From Alphaproteobacteria bacterium (GTDB taxonomy: Bacteria > Pseudomonadota > Alphaproteobacteria > Rhizobiales > Rhizobiaceae), in NCBI GenBank assembly GCA_016861165.1, contig BOKV01000014.1, positions 40,229-104,228 on the forward strand: DNA of 64,000 nt. The letters are read 5' to 3'. Below, piece after piece: positions 50,407 through 59,056 of this stretch. Numbering within the stretch: the stretch's first letter is position 1; every line of letters starts with the position of its first letter. The translations under genes were made by a program, and so were the position numbers. The notes under the pieces were generated by a model, which was given only the letters and a program-made list of their open reading frames with translations, did not search any database and was not told the DNA's origin.

Positions 50407-51399
50407 TCACGCGCCCCAGCGCAGCGCCGCCGTATGCACCGGCGCATCCCAGAGGCCGGTCATTTCCTCGTCGAGCCTGGTCAGCGTGATCGAGGCACCG
50501 GCCATGTCGAGCGAGGTGCAGAAATTGCCGACCAGCGAACGGACGACCTTGAGCCCGCGTTGGTCGCATTGCCGGACCGCCGCGTCGAACAGCAGGTAGA
50601 GTTCAAGAAGCGGCGTGGCGCCCATGCCGTTGACCAACAGCAGCACCGGCTGCCCGCGCTTCGGCGCGACCGACTCGCAGATGGTCTCGACCAGTTCGCC
50701 AGCGATCGCATCGGCCGCCATCATCGCCACCCGCCGGCGGCCCGGCTCGCCATGGATGCCGACGCCCAGTTCCAGTTCATCGTCGCCGATGTCGAAGGTG
50801 GGCCTGCCCGCCGCCGGCACGGTGCAGGAGGTGAGCGCCACGCCCATGCTGCCCGAGGCCGCGTTGACCTTCTGCCCGAGCGCCTGGCAGGCGGCCAGAT
50901 CGTCGCCGCGCTCGGCCGCCGCCCCGACGATCTTTTCGACGACGACCGTCGCCGCGACGCCCCGCCTGCCCTGCGAGTGCAGCGAGCTCTCCACCGCGAC
51001 ATCGTCATTGGTCAGCACGGTCGCCGACCGGCCTGAATACATCTCGCCGGCCATCTCAAAATTCATCACGTCGCCGGAATAGTTCTTGACGATCCACAAC
51101 ACGCCGCCGCCTGCATCGACGGCTTCCGCCGCCGCCAGCATCTGGTCGGGCGTCGGCGAGGTGAACACCTCGCCTGGACAGGCCGCGTCCAGCATGCCAT
51201 GGCCAACGAAACCGGCATGCATCGGCTCGTGCCCGGAGCCGCCGCCGGAAATCAGCGCCACCCTGCCGTCAGCCTTCCGCTTGCGGCGCATGACGAGCTT
51301 CGGTTCGGTCGAGACCTCGACCAGCTCGCGATGGGCCGCGCCGAAGCCGCGCAGGCTCTCGGCCAGCATGTCATCGACCCTGTTCATCAGCTTCTTCAT
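50407..51399 (-). CDS. dhaK: Dihydroxyacetone kinase subunit DhaK
   Basis: The 330 aa DhaK subunit binds dihydroxyacetone covalently through a His hemiaminal. That His lies in ELGVGIHGEPGRRRV (about residue 218). Family blocks are ALISGGGSGHEPMHAGFVG, WIVKNYSGDVMNFEMA, VAVESSLHSQGRRGVAATV and LLVNGMGATPLLELYL. It acts with DhaL and phosphorylated DhaM, using PEP instead of ATP. It is the last gene of the minus-strand operon, and its ATG overlaps the stop of the HTH-like gene by 4 nt. Confidence 0.95.
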   Translation of the reverse strand: MKKLMNRVDDMLAESLRGFGAAHRELVEVSTEPKLVMRRKRKADGRVALISGGGSGHEPMHAGFVGHGMLDAACPGEVFTSPTPDQMLAAAEAVDAGGGVLWIVKNYSGDVMNFEMAGEMYSGRSATVLTNDDVAVESSLHSQGRRGVAATVVVEKIVGAAAERGDDLAACQALGQKVNAASGSMGVALTSCTVPAAGRPTFDIGDDELELGVGIHGEPGRRRVAMMAADAIAGELVETICESVAPKRGQPVLLLVNGMGATPLLELYLLFDAAVRQCDQRGLKVVRSLVGNFCTSLDMAGASITLTRLDEEMTGLWDAPVHTAALRWGA

Positions 51400-51827
51400 T
51401 TCGTCCGTCCCCTCCCGTTCCTCCAGGCATGTTTGGCCACGCCGATCACACGGTCGGCGAATTCCCGGATGAGCACCTCGACCTCGCGTCTGAGGGCCGC
51501 GTCCTCGAAGTTCGGCAGCACGATCTTGATGACGTTGCGCTCGCCCTCGGCCAGTTCCTCGATCGAGCCCGCCTGCGCCGGATGCGCCTGCTTGTAGAGA
51601 TCGAGGAAGCGCTGCTGCTCTTCCGGGGTGAAATGGCAGACCTGGAACAGGGTCGGGATGTGCTGGGCCGGCAGCGGTACCTTCAGCGCCGGATTGGTGA
51701 TCTGCGAGATGAAGCTCGGATGGGTGCCGAACGCCGCCGCCAGCTTCTGGCGGATGCCCGACGGCCGTCGTTCGACCGCCTGGCGCAGAAAGGCCTTGTA
51801 GGCGACGAGCGGATCGACACGGTTCAT
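51396..51827 (-). CDS. Small HTH-like protein in the dha operon
   Basis: The 143 aa protein is not a family I can name. Residues 7-45 (VAYKAFLRQAVERRPSGIRQ then KLAAAFGTHPSFISQITNPA) look like an XRE/Cro-type helix-turn-helix with recognition helix HPSFISQIT. The middle (TPEEQQRFLDLYKQAHPAQA) and C-terminus (RREVEVLIREFADRVIGVAK) are helical. Overlaps of 4 nt with both EI and dhaK show tight co-translation inside an enzymatic operon, so it may sense the kinase state or regulate the operon. The long open frame upstream is only a shadow of the EI gene. Confidence 0.72.
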   Translation of the reverse strand: MNRVDPLVAYKAFLRQAVERRPSGIRQKLAAAFGTHPSFISQITNPALKVPLPAQHIPTLFQVCHFTPEEQQRFLDLYKQAHPAQAGSIEELAEGERNVIKIVLPNFEDAALRREVEVLIREFADRVIGVAKHAWRNGRGRTK

Positions 51828-53440
51828 GGCCGCGGTCCGCTGACGGCCCTTGCCACGGCCAGCTTGACCCGCCCGACGCTGGCCGGCGCCACCGACAGCG
51901 TGTCGAGGCCGGTGTCGAGCAGCGCGCCGGTCAGTTCCGGCCGCGAGGCCATGTCGCCGCACAGGCTGACCGGCACGCCGCGCCGGCGGCCGGCCGCGAC
52001 GGTACGGCCGATCAGTTCGAGCACGGTCGGGTTGGGTTCGCGCGTCAGATGCGACAGGCCGGAAATGTCCCGCGCCACCGCCGTCACGTACTGGCCGAGA
52101 TCGTTGGACCCGATCGAATAGAAGTCCGTCGCGAATTGTTCCGCCATCAGCGCCGCCGCCGGCACCTCGACCATCATGCCGAGCGGTGGCCGGGCGTGCG
52201 CGATGCCCTGCCGTTGCAGCTCGTCGACCGTCTCGTCGAGCAGACGCCGCGCCGCCTCCATCTCTTCGGGCACCGTCACCATCGGCACCATGATCCTCAG
52301 CGGGCCAGCGGCGGCCGCGCGCGCCAGCGCCTTGAGCTGGACGCGGAAGATATGCGGCCGCTTCAGCGACAGCCGCAGCCCGCGCGTTCCCAGAAACGGG
52401 TTCGATTCGCCGTCGATGGTGATGCCCGGCACCGGCTTGTCGCCGCCAGCGTCGAGCGTGCGGATGGTCACCGGGCGGCCGCCGGCCCAGGCCAGGATGC
52501 GGCCATAGACGGCAAGCTGCGTTGCCTCGTCCGGCGCGCCGTGGGCGAACAGGAATTCGGTCCGCGTCAGCCCGATGCCGTCGCAGATCGCCGGCGAAAG
52601 TCCGTCGAGGTCGCCCGGTGCGTTTACGTTGACGAGCACCTTGATCGACCGGCCATCGGCGGTGACCGCGGGCAGGCGCTCGACGGCGAGCGCCTCGGCG
52701 GCGATCCTTGCATCGGCCGCCCGGCTCGCCTCCAGCCCGGCCAGCGTCGCCGCGCCGGGGCACACGAACAGGACGCCGCCGGTGGCGTCGATGGCGATCG
52801 GTTCGCCGCATGCGGCGTCTGGCTCGGGTTGGACCTCGACCAGCATCGGCACGCCGCGCGAGCGGGCCAGGATCGACACATGGCTGGTCGCCGATCCGCC
52901 GGTCAGCACTGCCCCGCCCAGCCGCGACCAGTCGAGGCCGAGGAAAGTCGACGGCGTCAGATCGTCGGCGATCAGGATCGACCCGTCCGGGATCGTTGCC
53001 ACCTCGTCGCTGCCGGCAATGGCGCGCAGCACGCGGTCGCGCACGTCGCGCAGGTCGGCGGCGCGCGCCGCCATGTGCTCGTCGTTGGCGGCGAGGTAGC
53101 CGTCGATCTCCTCGTCGAGGCGGGCAATCCACGCCTCGTCCGCCGCCACGCCGGCCGCGATGCGCTTACGCACGGGGTCGATGAGGTCGTCGTCATCGAG
53201 GAGCGCCAGCTGGAATTCGAGGATGTCGGCGCCGAGGCCGTCGGACGCCGCGCTCAGTTGCGTCAGTTGTTCGGCGGCCAGGCGCAGTCCGCGGTCGAAC
53301 GCCGCCTGCTCGGCCTCGGGCGGGCCCGCCACCCTGGCAACCGCCCCGCCACCTTCGGCGAGCCGCCAGGCGCGCCCGACGGCGAAGCCCGGCGCCGCCG
53401 GGCGCCCGCGGAAGACGCGTTCATTCGGCTGCGACGTCAT
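51824..53440 (-). CDS. Phosphoenolpyruvate-protein phosphotransferase (EI) of the Dha system
   Basis: The 538 aa enzyme I transfers phosphate from PEP to HPr. The phosphorylated His is in AVLTGGSATSHVSILARSRG (about residue 188). The PEP-binding barrel has GIGLTRTEFLFAH, TIRTLDAGGDKP, NPFLGTRGLRL, MVPMVTVPEEM, FYSIGSNDLGQY and the active Cys in VPVSLCGDMASRP. It starts inside the HPr gene (20-nt overlap) and ends overlapping the HTH-like gene. In E. coli DhaM the EI part is a truncated fusion; here it is a full-length separate protein. Confidence 0.95.
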   Translation of the reverse strand: MTSQPNERVFRGRPAAPGFAVGRAWRLAEGGGAVARVAGPPEAEQAAFDRGLRLAAEQLTQLSAASDGLGADILEFQLALLDDDDLIDPVRKRIAAGVAADEAWIARLDEEIDGYLAANDEHMAARAADLRDVRDRVLRAIAGSDEVATIPDGSILIADDLTPSTFLGLDWSRLGGAVLTGGSATSHVSILARSRGVPMLVEVQPEPDAACGEPIAIDATGGVLFVCPGAATLAGLEASRAADARIAAEALAVERLPAVTADGRSIKVLVNVNAPGDLDGLSPAICDGIGLTRTEFLFAHGAPDEATQLAVYGRILAWAGGRPVTIRTLDAGGDKPVPGITIDGESNPFLGTRGLRLSLKRPHIFRVQLKALARAAAAGPLRIMVPMVTVPEEMEAARRLLDETVDELQRQGIAHARPPLGMMVEVPAAALMAEQFATDFYSIGSNDLGQYVTAVARDISGLSHLTREPNPTVLELIGRTVAAGRRRGVPVSLCGDMASRPELTGALLDTGLDTLSVAPASVGRVKLAVARAVSGPRP

Positions 53441-53714
53441 TGAAGTCCCGATTGACCAGATCACGCAGCGCCTCGGCCGCCGCCCGCGCGTCGTCGCCCG
53501 CCGCACGGATTTCGAGCACCGCGAGATAGGGCGCCTTCAGCCGCATCACCGAGCTCGGCGACTTGGCGTTGATCCATGCTTCGCTGCCCTCCTGGCGGAC
53601 CTCGACGCGCGCGGCGAAGCGCTTGGCGAGCTTCGTCAGCTTGACCGCCGGCCGCGCATGCAGCCCCGTCTTGTCCTGGACGACGGCGCGGCAGGTCTCC
53701 CAGACCTCGCTCAT
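53421..53714 (-). CDS. HPr-like phosphocarrier protein of the Dha system
   Basis: The 97 aa HPr has its phosphorylation His in DKTGLHARPAVKLTKLAKRF (about residue 20). The region around the regulatory Ser reads AKSPSSVMRLKAPYLAVLEI, so a Ser near position 50 is kept. It receives phosphate from EI and passes it to the DhaM IIA protein. It overlaps the EI gene by 20 nt and the IIA gene by 4 nt. Confidence 0.94.
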   Translation of the reverse strand: MSEVWETCRAVVQDKTGLHARPAVKLTKLAKRFAARVEVRQEGSEAWINAKSPSSVMRLKAPYLAVLEIRAAGDDARAAAEALRDLVNRDFNDVAAE

Positions 53715-54100
53715 GACTGGAACTCCTCTGCCGTTGCCCGCACGGTGTCAAGGTCGGAGCCGCCGGCGGCCTCCGTCGCCGCCATCACCGCCCCTTCGAC
53801 GATCGGAGCGTTGCAGATGACGATCCGTTTCGCCCGCTCGCCGCCGATCATCTCGATGGCCATTTCCGAATTGGTCTCGGCGCCGCCCAGGTCGACGAGG
53901 ACGGCCACGCCCCGATCGGACCATACGCTCTCGATGGTCTCGATGATCTTGCCCACGTCGGTTCCGAGGCCGCCTTCGGGGTTGCCGCCGCAGAAGCCGA
54001 CGCGCACCTCCTCGCCGACCATCTGGCGCACCATGTCGGCCGCGCCGCGCGCGACATCCGGCGAATGCGAGACGATGACGATCGAAACGTTGCGGTTCAT
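53711..54100 (-). CDS. dhaM: Dihydroxyacetone kinase phosphotransfer subunit DhaM (EIIA domain)
   Basis: The 129 aa protein is a mannose-family IIA domain. The phosphorylated His is in VSIVIVSHSPDVARGAADMV (about residue 12). FCGGNPEGGLGTDVGKI, AVLVDLGGAETNSEMAIEMI and NAPIVEGAVMAATEAAGG are typical of DhaM. It phosphorylates ADP bound to DhaL. It overlaps dhaL and HPr genes by 4 nt each. Confidence 0.94.
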   Translation of the reverse strand: MNRNVSIVIVSHSPDVARGAADMVRQMVGEEVRVGFCGGNPEGGLGTDVGKIIETIESVWSDRGVAVLVDLGGAETNSEMAIEMIGGERAKRIVICNAPIVEGAVMAATEAAGGSDLDTVRATAEEFQS

Positions 54101-54714
54101 CGCGCCACCCCGTTCGCCTCGAGCACATCACAGACGGCGTGGATCAGCAGCGCCGTCGACCGCGCACCGGGGTCGAGGTGGCCGACCGAGCGCTCGCCCA
54201 GGAAGGCGGCCCGCCCCTTGGTCGCGCGCATGCCGCGAGTGGCCGCCAGCGCCGCGTCGGCCGCCGCCCGGACGCCGCCAAGGTCACTGCCGGCGGCGAT
54301 TGCCGCGTGAACCGGAATCATCACGTCGAGCATGGTCTTGGCTCCCGCCTCCGACTTGCCGCGCGCCTTGACGGCGGAGATGCCGGCGGCGAGCATCCCG
54401 GCCAATTCGTCGCGGCTGGCGGGCGCTGCCGCGCTGGCCTTTCCCATCTCCATCAGCGCCGATCCGTAGAGCGGGCCGGAGGCGCCGCCGACTTTCATCA
54501 CCAGTGTCATGCCCGCCTTGCGCAGCGCCTCGCCGAACGGCAGCGCGGCGATCGCGTCGGTCTGCTCGCCGATGGCATTGAAGCCGCGGCTCATGTTGAT
54601 GCCGTGGTCGCCGTCGCCGATCGCCTGGTCGAGCGCCGTCAGTTCGTCGGCATGGGCGATGATCGTCGCGCGCATGCGCTCGGCAAGGCTGCGCATCAAT
54701 GCTTGCGCGCTCAT
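54097..54714 (-). CDS. dhaL: Dihydroxyacetone kinase ADP-binding subunit DhaL
   Basis: The 205 aa helical-barrel subunit keeps ADP bound as a cofactor and hands its gamma phosphate to dihydroxyacetone on DhaK. The Mg-binding Asp cluster is in LDQAIGDGDHGINMSRGF (about residues 28-45). KVGGASGPLYGSALMEMG and GHLDPGARSTALLIHAV are family blocks. The start has GAGGAGG upstream. It begins the kinase half of the operon, 79 bp after the second ABC ATPase gene. Confidence 0.95.
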   Translation of the reverse strand: MSAQALMRSLAERMRATIIAHADELTALDQAIGDGDHGINMSRGFNAIGEQTDAIAALPFGEALRKAGMTLVMKVGGASGPLYGSALMEMGKASAAAPASRDELAGMLAAGISAVKARGKSEAGAKTMLDVMIPVHAAIAAGSDLGGVRAAADAALAATRGMRATKGRAAFLGERSVGHLDPGARSTALLIHAVCDVLEANGVAR

Positions 54715-54793
54715 CCCGTCCTCCTCGGCTGGCGCCGCTCGCCGGCGCGCGGCGCCGCCGGCGCGAACGGCTGTTGCGGGCATCTGCGGCTGG

Positions 54794-55825
54794 TCATGGC
54801 ATGCTTCCTGATCTGCGTATCCGCCGGCCGTCGCCGTCGAAGAACAGCGGCGCGACGGCGGCGATCGGCACTTCCTCGCCGGGCTGCATGCGCGTGTGTG
54901 GATCGGTCAGCGTCACCAGGCTGGCGCCGTTGACCAACAGGTGCATGCGCGTCTGGTCGCCCATGTGTTCGATGCGCCCAACCCTGGCCTTGACCGGGTT
55001 GGGCGCATTCCCGCCGACTTCGATGTGCTCCGGGCGCAGGCCGATGAGGCTCGCGCCCGGCGGGAGGTCGAGCGCCGGGAAGAGATGGCTTGGCGCGACA
55101 TTGATGCGCGGCTGGCCGAGCCGCGTTGCCACATAGACGCTGTCCGGGTCCTCGTAGACCTCGCGCGGGCTGCCGAACTGCACCAGCGCCCCCTCGCGCA
55201 GCACGCCGACATGGGTGGCCATCGTCATCGCCTCGATCTGATCGTGCGTGACATAGAGCATGGTGGCGCCCAGCTCGGCCTGGATGCGCTTCAATTCGAT
55301 GCGCAGCTCGGCGCGCAGCTTGGCGTCGAGCGAGGACAGCGGTTCGTCCATCAGGTAGACGGCCGGCCGCCGCACCAGCGCCCGCCCGATCGACACACGC
55401 TGCATCTCGCCGCCCGACAGTTGCGTCGCCCGGTTATCGAGCTTGTGCGAGATGTGCAGCATCTCGGCCACTTCCCCGACCACGCGGTCGATTTCGCCGG
55501 CGCCGAGGCGGCGCAGCGGCGACCGCAGCGGGAAGGCGAGGTTGTCGCGCACGCTCAGATGCGGATAGAGCGAATATTGCTGGAATACCATGGCGACGTC
55601 GCGCCGGGCGGGCGGCCAGTCCGACACGTCGTGGCCGGCGATGCGGATGCGGCCGGCATCGGCCCGTTCGAGCCCGGCCACCAGCCGCAGCGTGGTAGTC
55701 TTGCCCGCGCCCGTCGGCCCGAGCAAAACGACGAAGGAGCCGTCGGGCACGGTCAGGCTGACGCCGTCGACCGCCGTGACCTTGCCGAACCGCCTGGTGA
55801 CCGCTTCCAGCCTGACCTCAGCCAC
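54794..55825 (-). CDS. Carbohydrate/polyol ABC transporter ATPase 2
   Basis: The 343 aa ATPase has Walker A GPTGAGKTTTLR, Q-loop MVFQQYSLYPHL, signature LSGGEMQRVSIGR, Walker B AVYLMDEPLSSLD and switch His in TMLYVTHDQIEAM. The C-terminal OB-type domain has LIGLRPEHIEVGG. It is paired with a second, non-identical ATPase, so the importer probably uses a heterodimer. The GTG at 55825 follows GAGGGGG and overlaps the preceding gene by 8 nt. Confidence 0.94.
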   Translation of the reverse strand: MAEVRLEAVTRRFGKVTAVDGVSLTVPDGSFVVLLGPTGAGKTTTLRLVAGLERADAGRIRIAGHDVSDWPPARRDVAMVFQQYSLYPHLSVRDNLAFPLRSPLRRLGAGEIDRVVGEVAEMLHISHKLDNRATQLSGGEMQRVSIGRALVRRPAVYLMDEPLSSLDAKLRAELRIELKRIQAELGATMLYVTHDQIEAMTMATHVGVLREGALVQFGSPREVYEDPDSVYVATRLGQPRINVAPSHLFPALDLPPGASLIGLRPEHIEVGGNAPNPVKARVGRIEHMGDQTRMHLLVNGASLVTLTDPHTRMQPGEEVPIAAVAPLFFDGDGRRIRRSGSMP

Positions 55826-56915
55826 GGAACGCCCCCTCATTGGCGGCCGTGACCAGCGCCCGGCCGCTGCCGGCATCGAACAGCGACAGCGTGGCCGTGC
55901 TGAACTCCAGCCCGACCGTTTCGCCGATGATCGCGTGCTGGCTGGCCGGGATGCGCGCCTTGACGGTACCGTTGTCGCATTGCAGCGTGACGATCTGGGT
56001 CGTCCCCAGATATTCGGTGGCGTCGACGCAGCCGCGATAGGCGCCGCCGTCGCTGAGCCGGACATGTTCGGGCCGCACGCCGAGCGCGATCTCGCGGCCG
56101 GCCGCCTCCTGGCGCAGTTCGGGCACCGCGATGTCGACCCCCGACAGGTGCACCGATGTCGCCCCCCGCTCGAAGGTACCGGTGAAGCGGAGGAAGTTCA
56201 TCGGCGGCGAACCGATGAAATCGGCGACGAACATGGTGGCCGGGTGGTCGTAGATTTCCTGCGGCGTGCCGAACTGCTCGACCACGCCGTGGTTCATCAC
56301 CACGATCTTGTCACCCATCTGCATCGCCTCGAGCTGGTCGTGGGTGACGTAGACGGTGGTGGCGTTCATCCGGTTGTGCAGCGCCCGTAGTTCCTCCGCC
56401 ATATGCTCGCGGAACTCGGCATCGAGCGCGCCGAGCGGCTCGTCCATCAGGAACGCCTTGGGCTCGCGAACGATGGCGCGGCCGAGCGCGACGCGCTGGC
56501 GGTCGCCGCCCGACAGCCTGCCGACGCCGCTGTCGAGGATCGAGACAATACCGAGGATGCGGGCGACCTCATCGACGCGGCGCCGGATGTCGGCTCGCGC
56601 CATGCCCTGGTTCTTGAGCGGATAGGCGAGATTCTGGCGCACGTTCATGTGCGGATAGAGCGCGAACATCTGGAAGACGAAGGCGATGTCGCGGCGCGAG
56701 GCCGGCACCTGGGCGACGTTTTCGCCGTCGAGCAGGATGTCGCCCGCCGTCGGCAGTTCCAGCCCGGCGATCATCCTGAGCGTCGTCGTCTTGCCGCAGC
56801 CGGACGGTCCCAGCAGCATGAAGAATTCGCCGTCGCCGATGGTGAACGACGATTCGCGCACGGCGACGAAGCTGCCGAATTCCTTGCGCAGGTTGCGGAT
56901 CACGATCTCGGCCAT
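55818..56915 (-). CDS. Carbohydrate/polyol ABC transporter ATPase 1
   Basis: The 365 aa ATPase has Walker A GPSGCGKTTTLR, Q-loop FVFQMFALYPHM, a variant signature LSGGDRQRVALGR, Walker B AFLMDEPLGALD and switch His in TTVYVTHDQLEAM. A C-terminal regulatory domain is present (FIGSPPMNFLRF, LGVRPEHVRLSD). It lies 4 bp after the 62 aa membrane protein gene. The paired arrangement recalls the rhizobial glycerol importer with two ATPases (GlpS/GlpT). Confidence 0.94.
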   Translation of the reverse strand: MAEIVIRNLRKEFGSFVAVRESSFTIGDGEFFMLLGPSGCGKTTTLRMIAGLELPTAGDILLDGENVAQVPASRRDIAFVFQMFALYPHMNVRQNLAYPLKNQGMARADIRRRVDEVARILGIVSILDSGVGRLSGGDRQRVALGRAIVREPKAFLMDEPLGALDAEFREHMAEELRALHNRMNATTVYVTHDQLEAMQMGDKIVVMNHGVVEQFGTPQEIYDHPATMFVADFIGSPPMNFLRFTGTFERGATSVHLSGVDIAVPELRQEAAGREIALGVRPEHVRLSDGGAYRGCVDATEYLGTTQIVTLQCDNGTVKARIPASQHAIIGETVGLEFSTATLSLFDAGSGRALVTAANEGAFRG

Positions 56916-56919
56916 CGCG

Positions 56920-57108
56920 CTAATCCGGGAAATGGCTGACGATCATGAACATCACCGTGCCGGCGAGGATGACGATCAGCGACCAGGAGAATAGCTGCAG
57001 GGCAAAGGGCTGCATCAGCATGACCACGCCAAGGCCGATCAGGATGCTCGCGACCATTTCCCAGGGGCCGCGGCGCAGCCGCGCCAGGTTTTCGAGGAAC
57101 TCCGTCAT
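56920..57108 (-). CDS. 62 aa membrane protein of the polyol ABC operon
   Basis: A small protein with a soluble N-terminus (MTEFLENLARLRRGPWEMVA) and two membrane helices (SILIGLGVVMLMQPFALQLF and SWSLIVILAGTVMFMIVSHF). It overlaps the permease stop by 4 nt and ends 4 bp before the first ATPase gene, so it is embedded in the transporter operon. In glycerol-type ABC operons a small membrane protein of unknown function occupies a similar place. Easily missed because a longer shadow frame covers it. Confidence 0.78.
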   Translation of the reverse strand: MTEFLENLARLRRGPWEMVASILIGLGVVMLMQPFALQLFSWSLIVILAGTVMFMIVSHFPD

Positions 57109-58046
57109 TTGCGCACCGCCCCGAAGGTGATGCCGCGCAGCAGGTGCTTGCGGAGCAGGATGGTGAAGACCAGCACCGGCAGCAGGAACAGCGTGGCGCC
57201 GGCGGCGACGGCCGGCCAGTCGAGGCCACCCTCGCCGATGATCGTCGGGATGAAGGGCGGCGCCGTCTGCGCCGTGCCGGAGGTCAGCAGCAGCGCGAAG
57301 GCATATTCGTTCCAGGCGAAGATCAGGCAGAAGATCGCGGTCGAGGCGATGCCGGTCGCCGCCTGCGGCAGCACGACCTTGTAGAAGGCCTGCAGGCGCG
57401 TATAGCCGTCGATCAGCGCCGCCTCCTCGTATTCGATCGGGATTTCGTCGATGAAACCCTTCAGCAGCCACACCGCCAGCGAGATGTTGACGGCCGTGTA
57501 GAGCAGGATCATGCCGAGATGCGTGTCCGACAGGCCGAGGCTGCGGTACATGAGGAAGATCGGGATCGCCACCGCGATCGGCGGCATCATCCGCGTCGAC
57601 AGGATGAAGAACATCAGGTCGTCCTTCAGCGGCACCTTGAAGCGGCTGAAGCCGTAGGCGGCCAGCGTGCCGAGAAAGACGGACAGGAAGGTCGACCCGA
57701 AGCCGATGATGACCGAGTTCTTGAAGCGCTCGCCGAATTTCGACGGTCCGGCGATCACCATCTCGCGCTTGCGAACGATTTCCTCGTACCAGGTCCTGGC
57801 CGGCCCGAGGCTGTCCAGATATTCGCGCGTCTGCCGGGAGCGCGTCGTGAACAGGTTCACGTAGCCCTCCAGCGTCGGCGTGAACACCACCTTGGGCGGG
57901 TAGGAGATCGAATCGGGCGGGCTCTTGAAGCCGGTCAGGAAGATCCAGGCGAGCGGCGCCATGGTGATCAGCGCATAGAGGATCACCAGGGTGCCGGCGA
58001 TCCATTTCTGCCGGCGGCTCGGCTCGGTGATGGAATAGGCGCTCAT
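57105..58046 (-). CDS. ABC transporter permease 2 (MalG type)
   Basis: The 313 aa permease has six predicted helices. A long periplasmic insert follows helix 1 (FTTRSRQTREYLDSLGPART), containing a charged segment. The EAA loop is EYEEAALIDGYTRLQAFYKV. The C-terminus is LLRKHLLRGITFGAVRK. The ATG at 58046 overlaps the other permease stop by 4 nt; the longer open frame upstream is a shadow. It works with the neighbouring permease and both ATPases. Confidence 0.93.
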   Translation of the reverse strand: MSAYSITEPSRRQKWIAGTLVILYALITMAPLAWIFLTGFKSPPDSISYPPKVVFTPTLEGYVNLFTTRSRQTREYLDSLGPARTWYEEIVRKREMVIAGPSKFGERFKNSVIIGFGSTFLSVFLGTLAAYGFSRFKVPLKDDLMFFILSTRMMPPIAVAIPIFLMYRSLGLSDTHLGMILLYTAVNISLAVWLLKGFIDEIPIEYEEAALIDGYTRLQAFYKVVLPQAATGIASTAIFCLIFAWNEYAFALLLTSGTAQTAPPFIPTIIGEGGLDWPAVAAGATLFLLPVLVFTILLRKHLLRGITFGAVRK

Positions 58047-58996
58047 CGGCTTTTGACCCGGTTCAGTGCCTTGACGTAGATGTTGGCGAGGCCGAACACC
58101 GTGACGAACAGGATGATGGCGAAGGCCGACGAATAGCCGGTGCGCCATTTCTCGAAGGCCTCGCGCTTGAGGTTGATCGAGGCCAGTTCCGTGGTCGAGC
58201 CCGGGCCGCCGGAGGTCAGCTCGACCACCAGGTCGAACATCTTGAAGTTCTCGATGCCGCGGAACAGTACGGCCAGCATCAGGAAGGGCAGCACCATCGG
58301 AATGGTGATGGTCCAGAACTGGCGCCATTTCGACGCGCGGTCGATCTCGGCCGCCTCGTAGATATAGCCGGGGATCGATCGCAGGCCCGCGAGGCAGATC
58401 AGCATGACGAAGGGCGTCCACATCCAGGTGTCGGCGATGACGATCGCCCACGGCGCCAGCCTCACCGAGCCGATCATCTGGAACGAGGCCGGGTCGACGC
58501 CGGTGAAGAAGGAGACGACATAGTTGAACAGCCCGATCTGCGGCTGGTAGAGGAACGTCCAGAAATTGCCGACGACCGCCGGCGACAGCATCATCGGCAG
58601 CACGATGACCGTCGTCCAGAAGGCATTGCCCCTGAAATTGCGGTTGATCAGCCAGGCCAGCGCAAAGCCGATCAGCACCTGGAAGAAGATCGTCCAGAAA
58701 AGGAAGTGGGCCGTCACTTGCATGTTGTGCCAGATGTCGGGATCGGTGAGGATGCGCTCGTAATTGCGCAGCCCGACATATTCCGAACCCAGCGTCAGCC
58801 GGTTGGCGCGGTAGTTGGTGAAGCTCAGATTGATCGTCCAGATCAGCGGGAAGATGTTGATCGCCAGGAGCAGCACGATGGTCGGCGCGATGAAGATCCA
58901 GGCGATCGCCCGGTCGCCGAGGCCGCCGACCCGGCCGGCAAGCGAATCCGGGGTCGCCCGAGCGATCCGCTCGAGTGGAGTGTCGTTGGTTGCCAT
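58043..58996 (-). CDS. ABC transporter permease 1 (MalF type)
   Basis: The 317 aa permease has six predicted helices. Its N-terminus DRAIAWIFIAPTIVLLLAIN is the first helix, and SFTNYRANRLTLGSEYVGLR follows. The EAA motif is GYIYEAAEIDRASKWRQFWT. The C-terminus ends YVKALNRVKSR. It is 60 bp after the binding-protein gene. Confidence 0.93.
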   Translation of the reverse strand: MATNDTPLERIARATPDSLAGRVGGLGDRAIAWIFIAPTIVLLLAINIFPLIWTINLSFTNYRANRLTLGSEYVGLRNYERILTDPDIWHNMQVTAHFLFWTIFFQVLIGFALAWLINRNFRGNAFWTTVIVLPMMLSPAVVGNFWTFLYQPQIGLFNYVVSFFTGVDPASFQMIGSVRLAPWAIVIADTWMWTPFVMLICLAGLRSIPGYIYEAAEIDRASKWRQFWTITIPMVLPFLMLAVLFRGIENFKMFDLVVELTSGGPGSTTELASINLKREAFEKWRTGYSSAFAIILFVTVFGLANIYVKALNRVKSR

Positions 58997-59056
58997 GGCG
59001 AGGGGCCTTCCATCAGGAGCCCGCGCGCCAGGCGCGCGGGCAGGTCGTGGGCGGGA

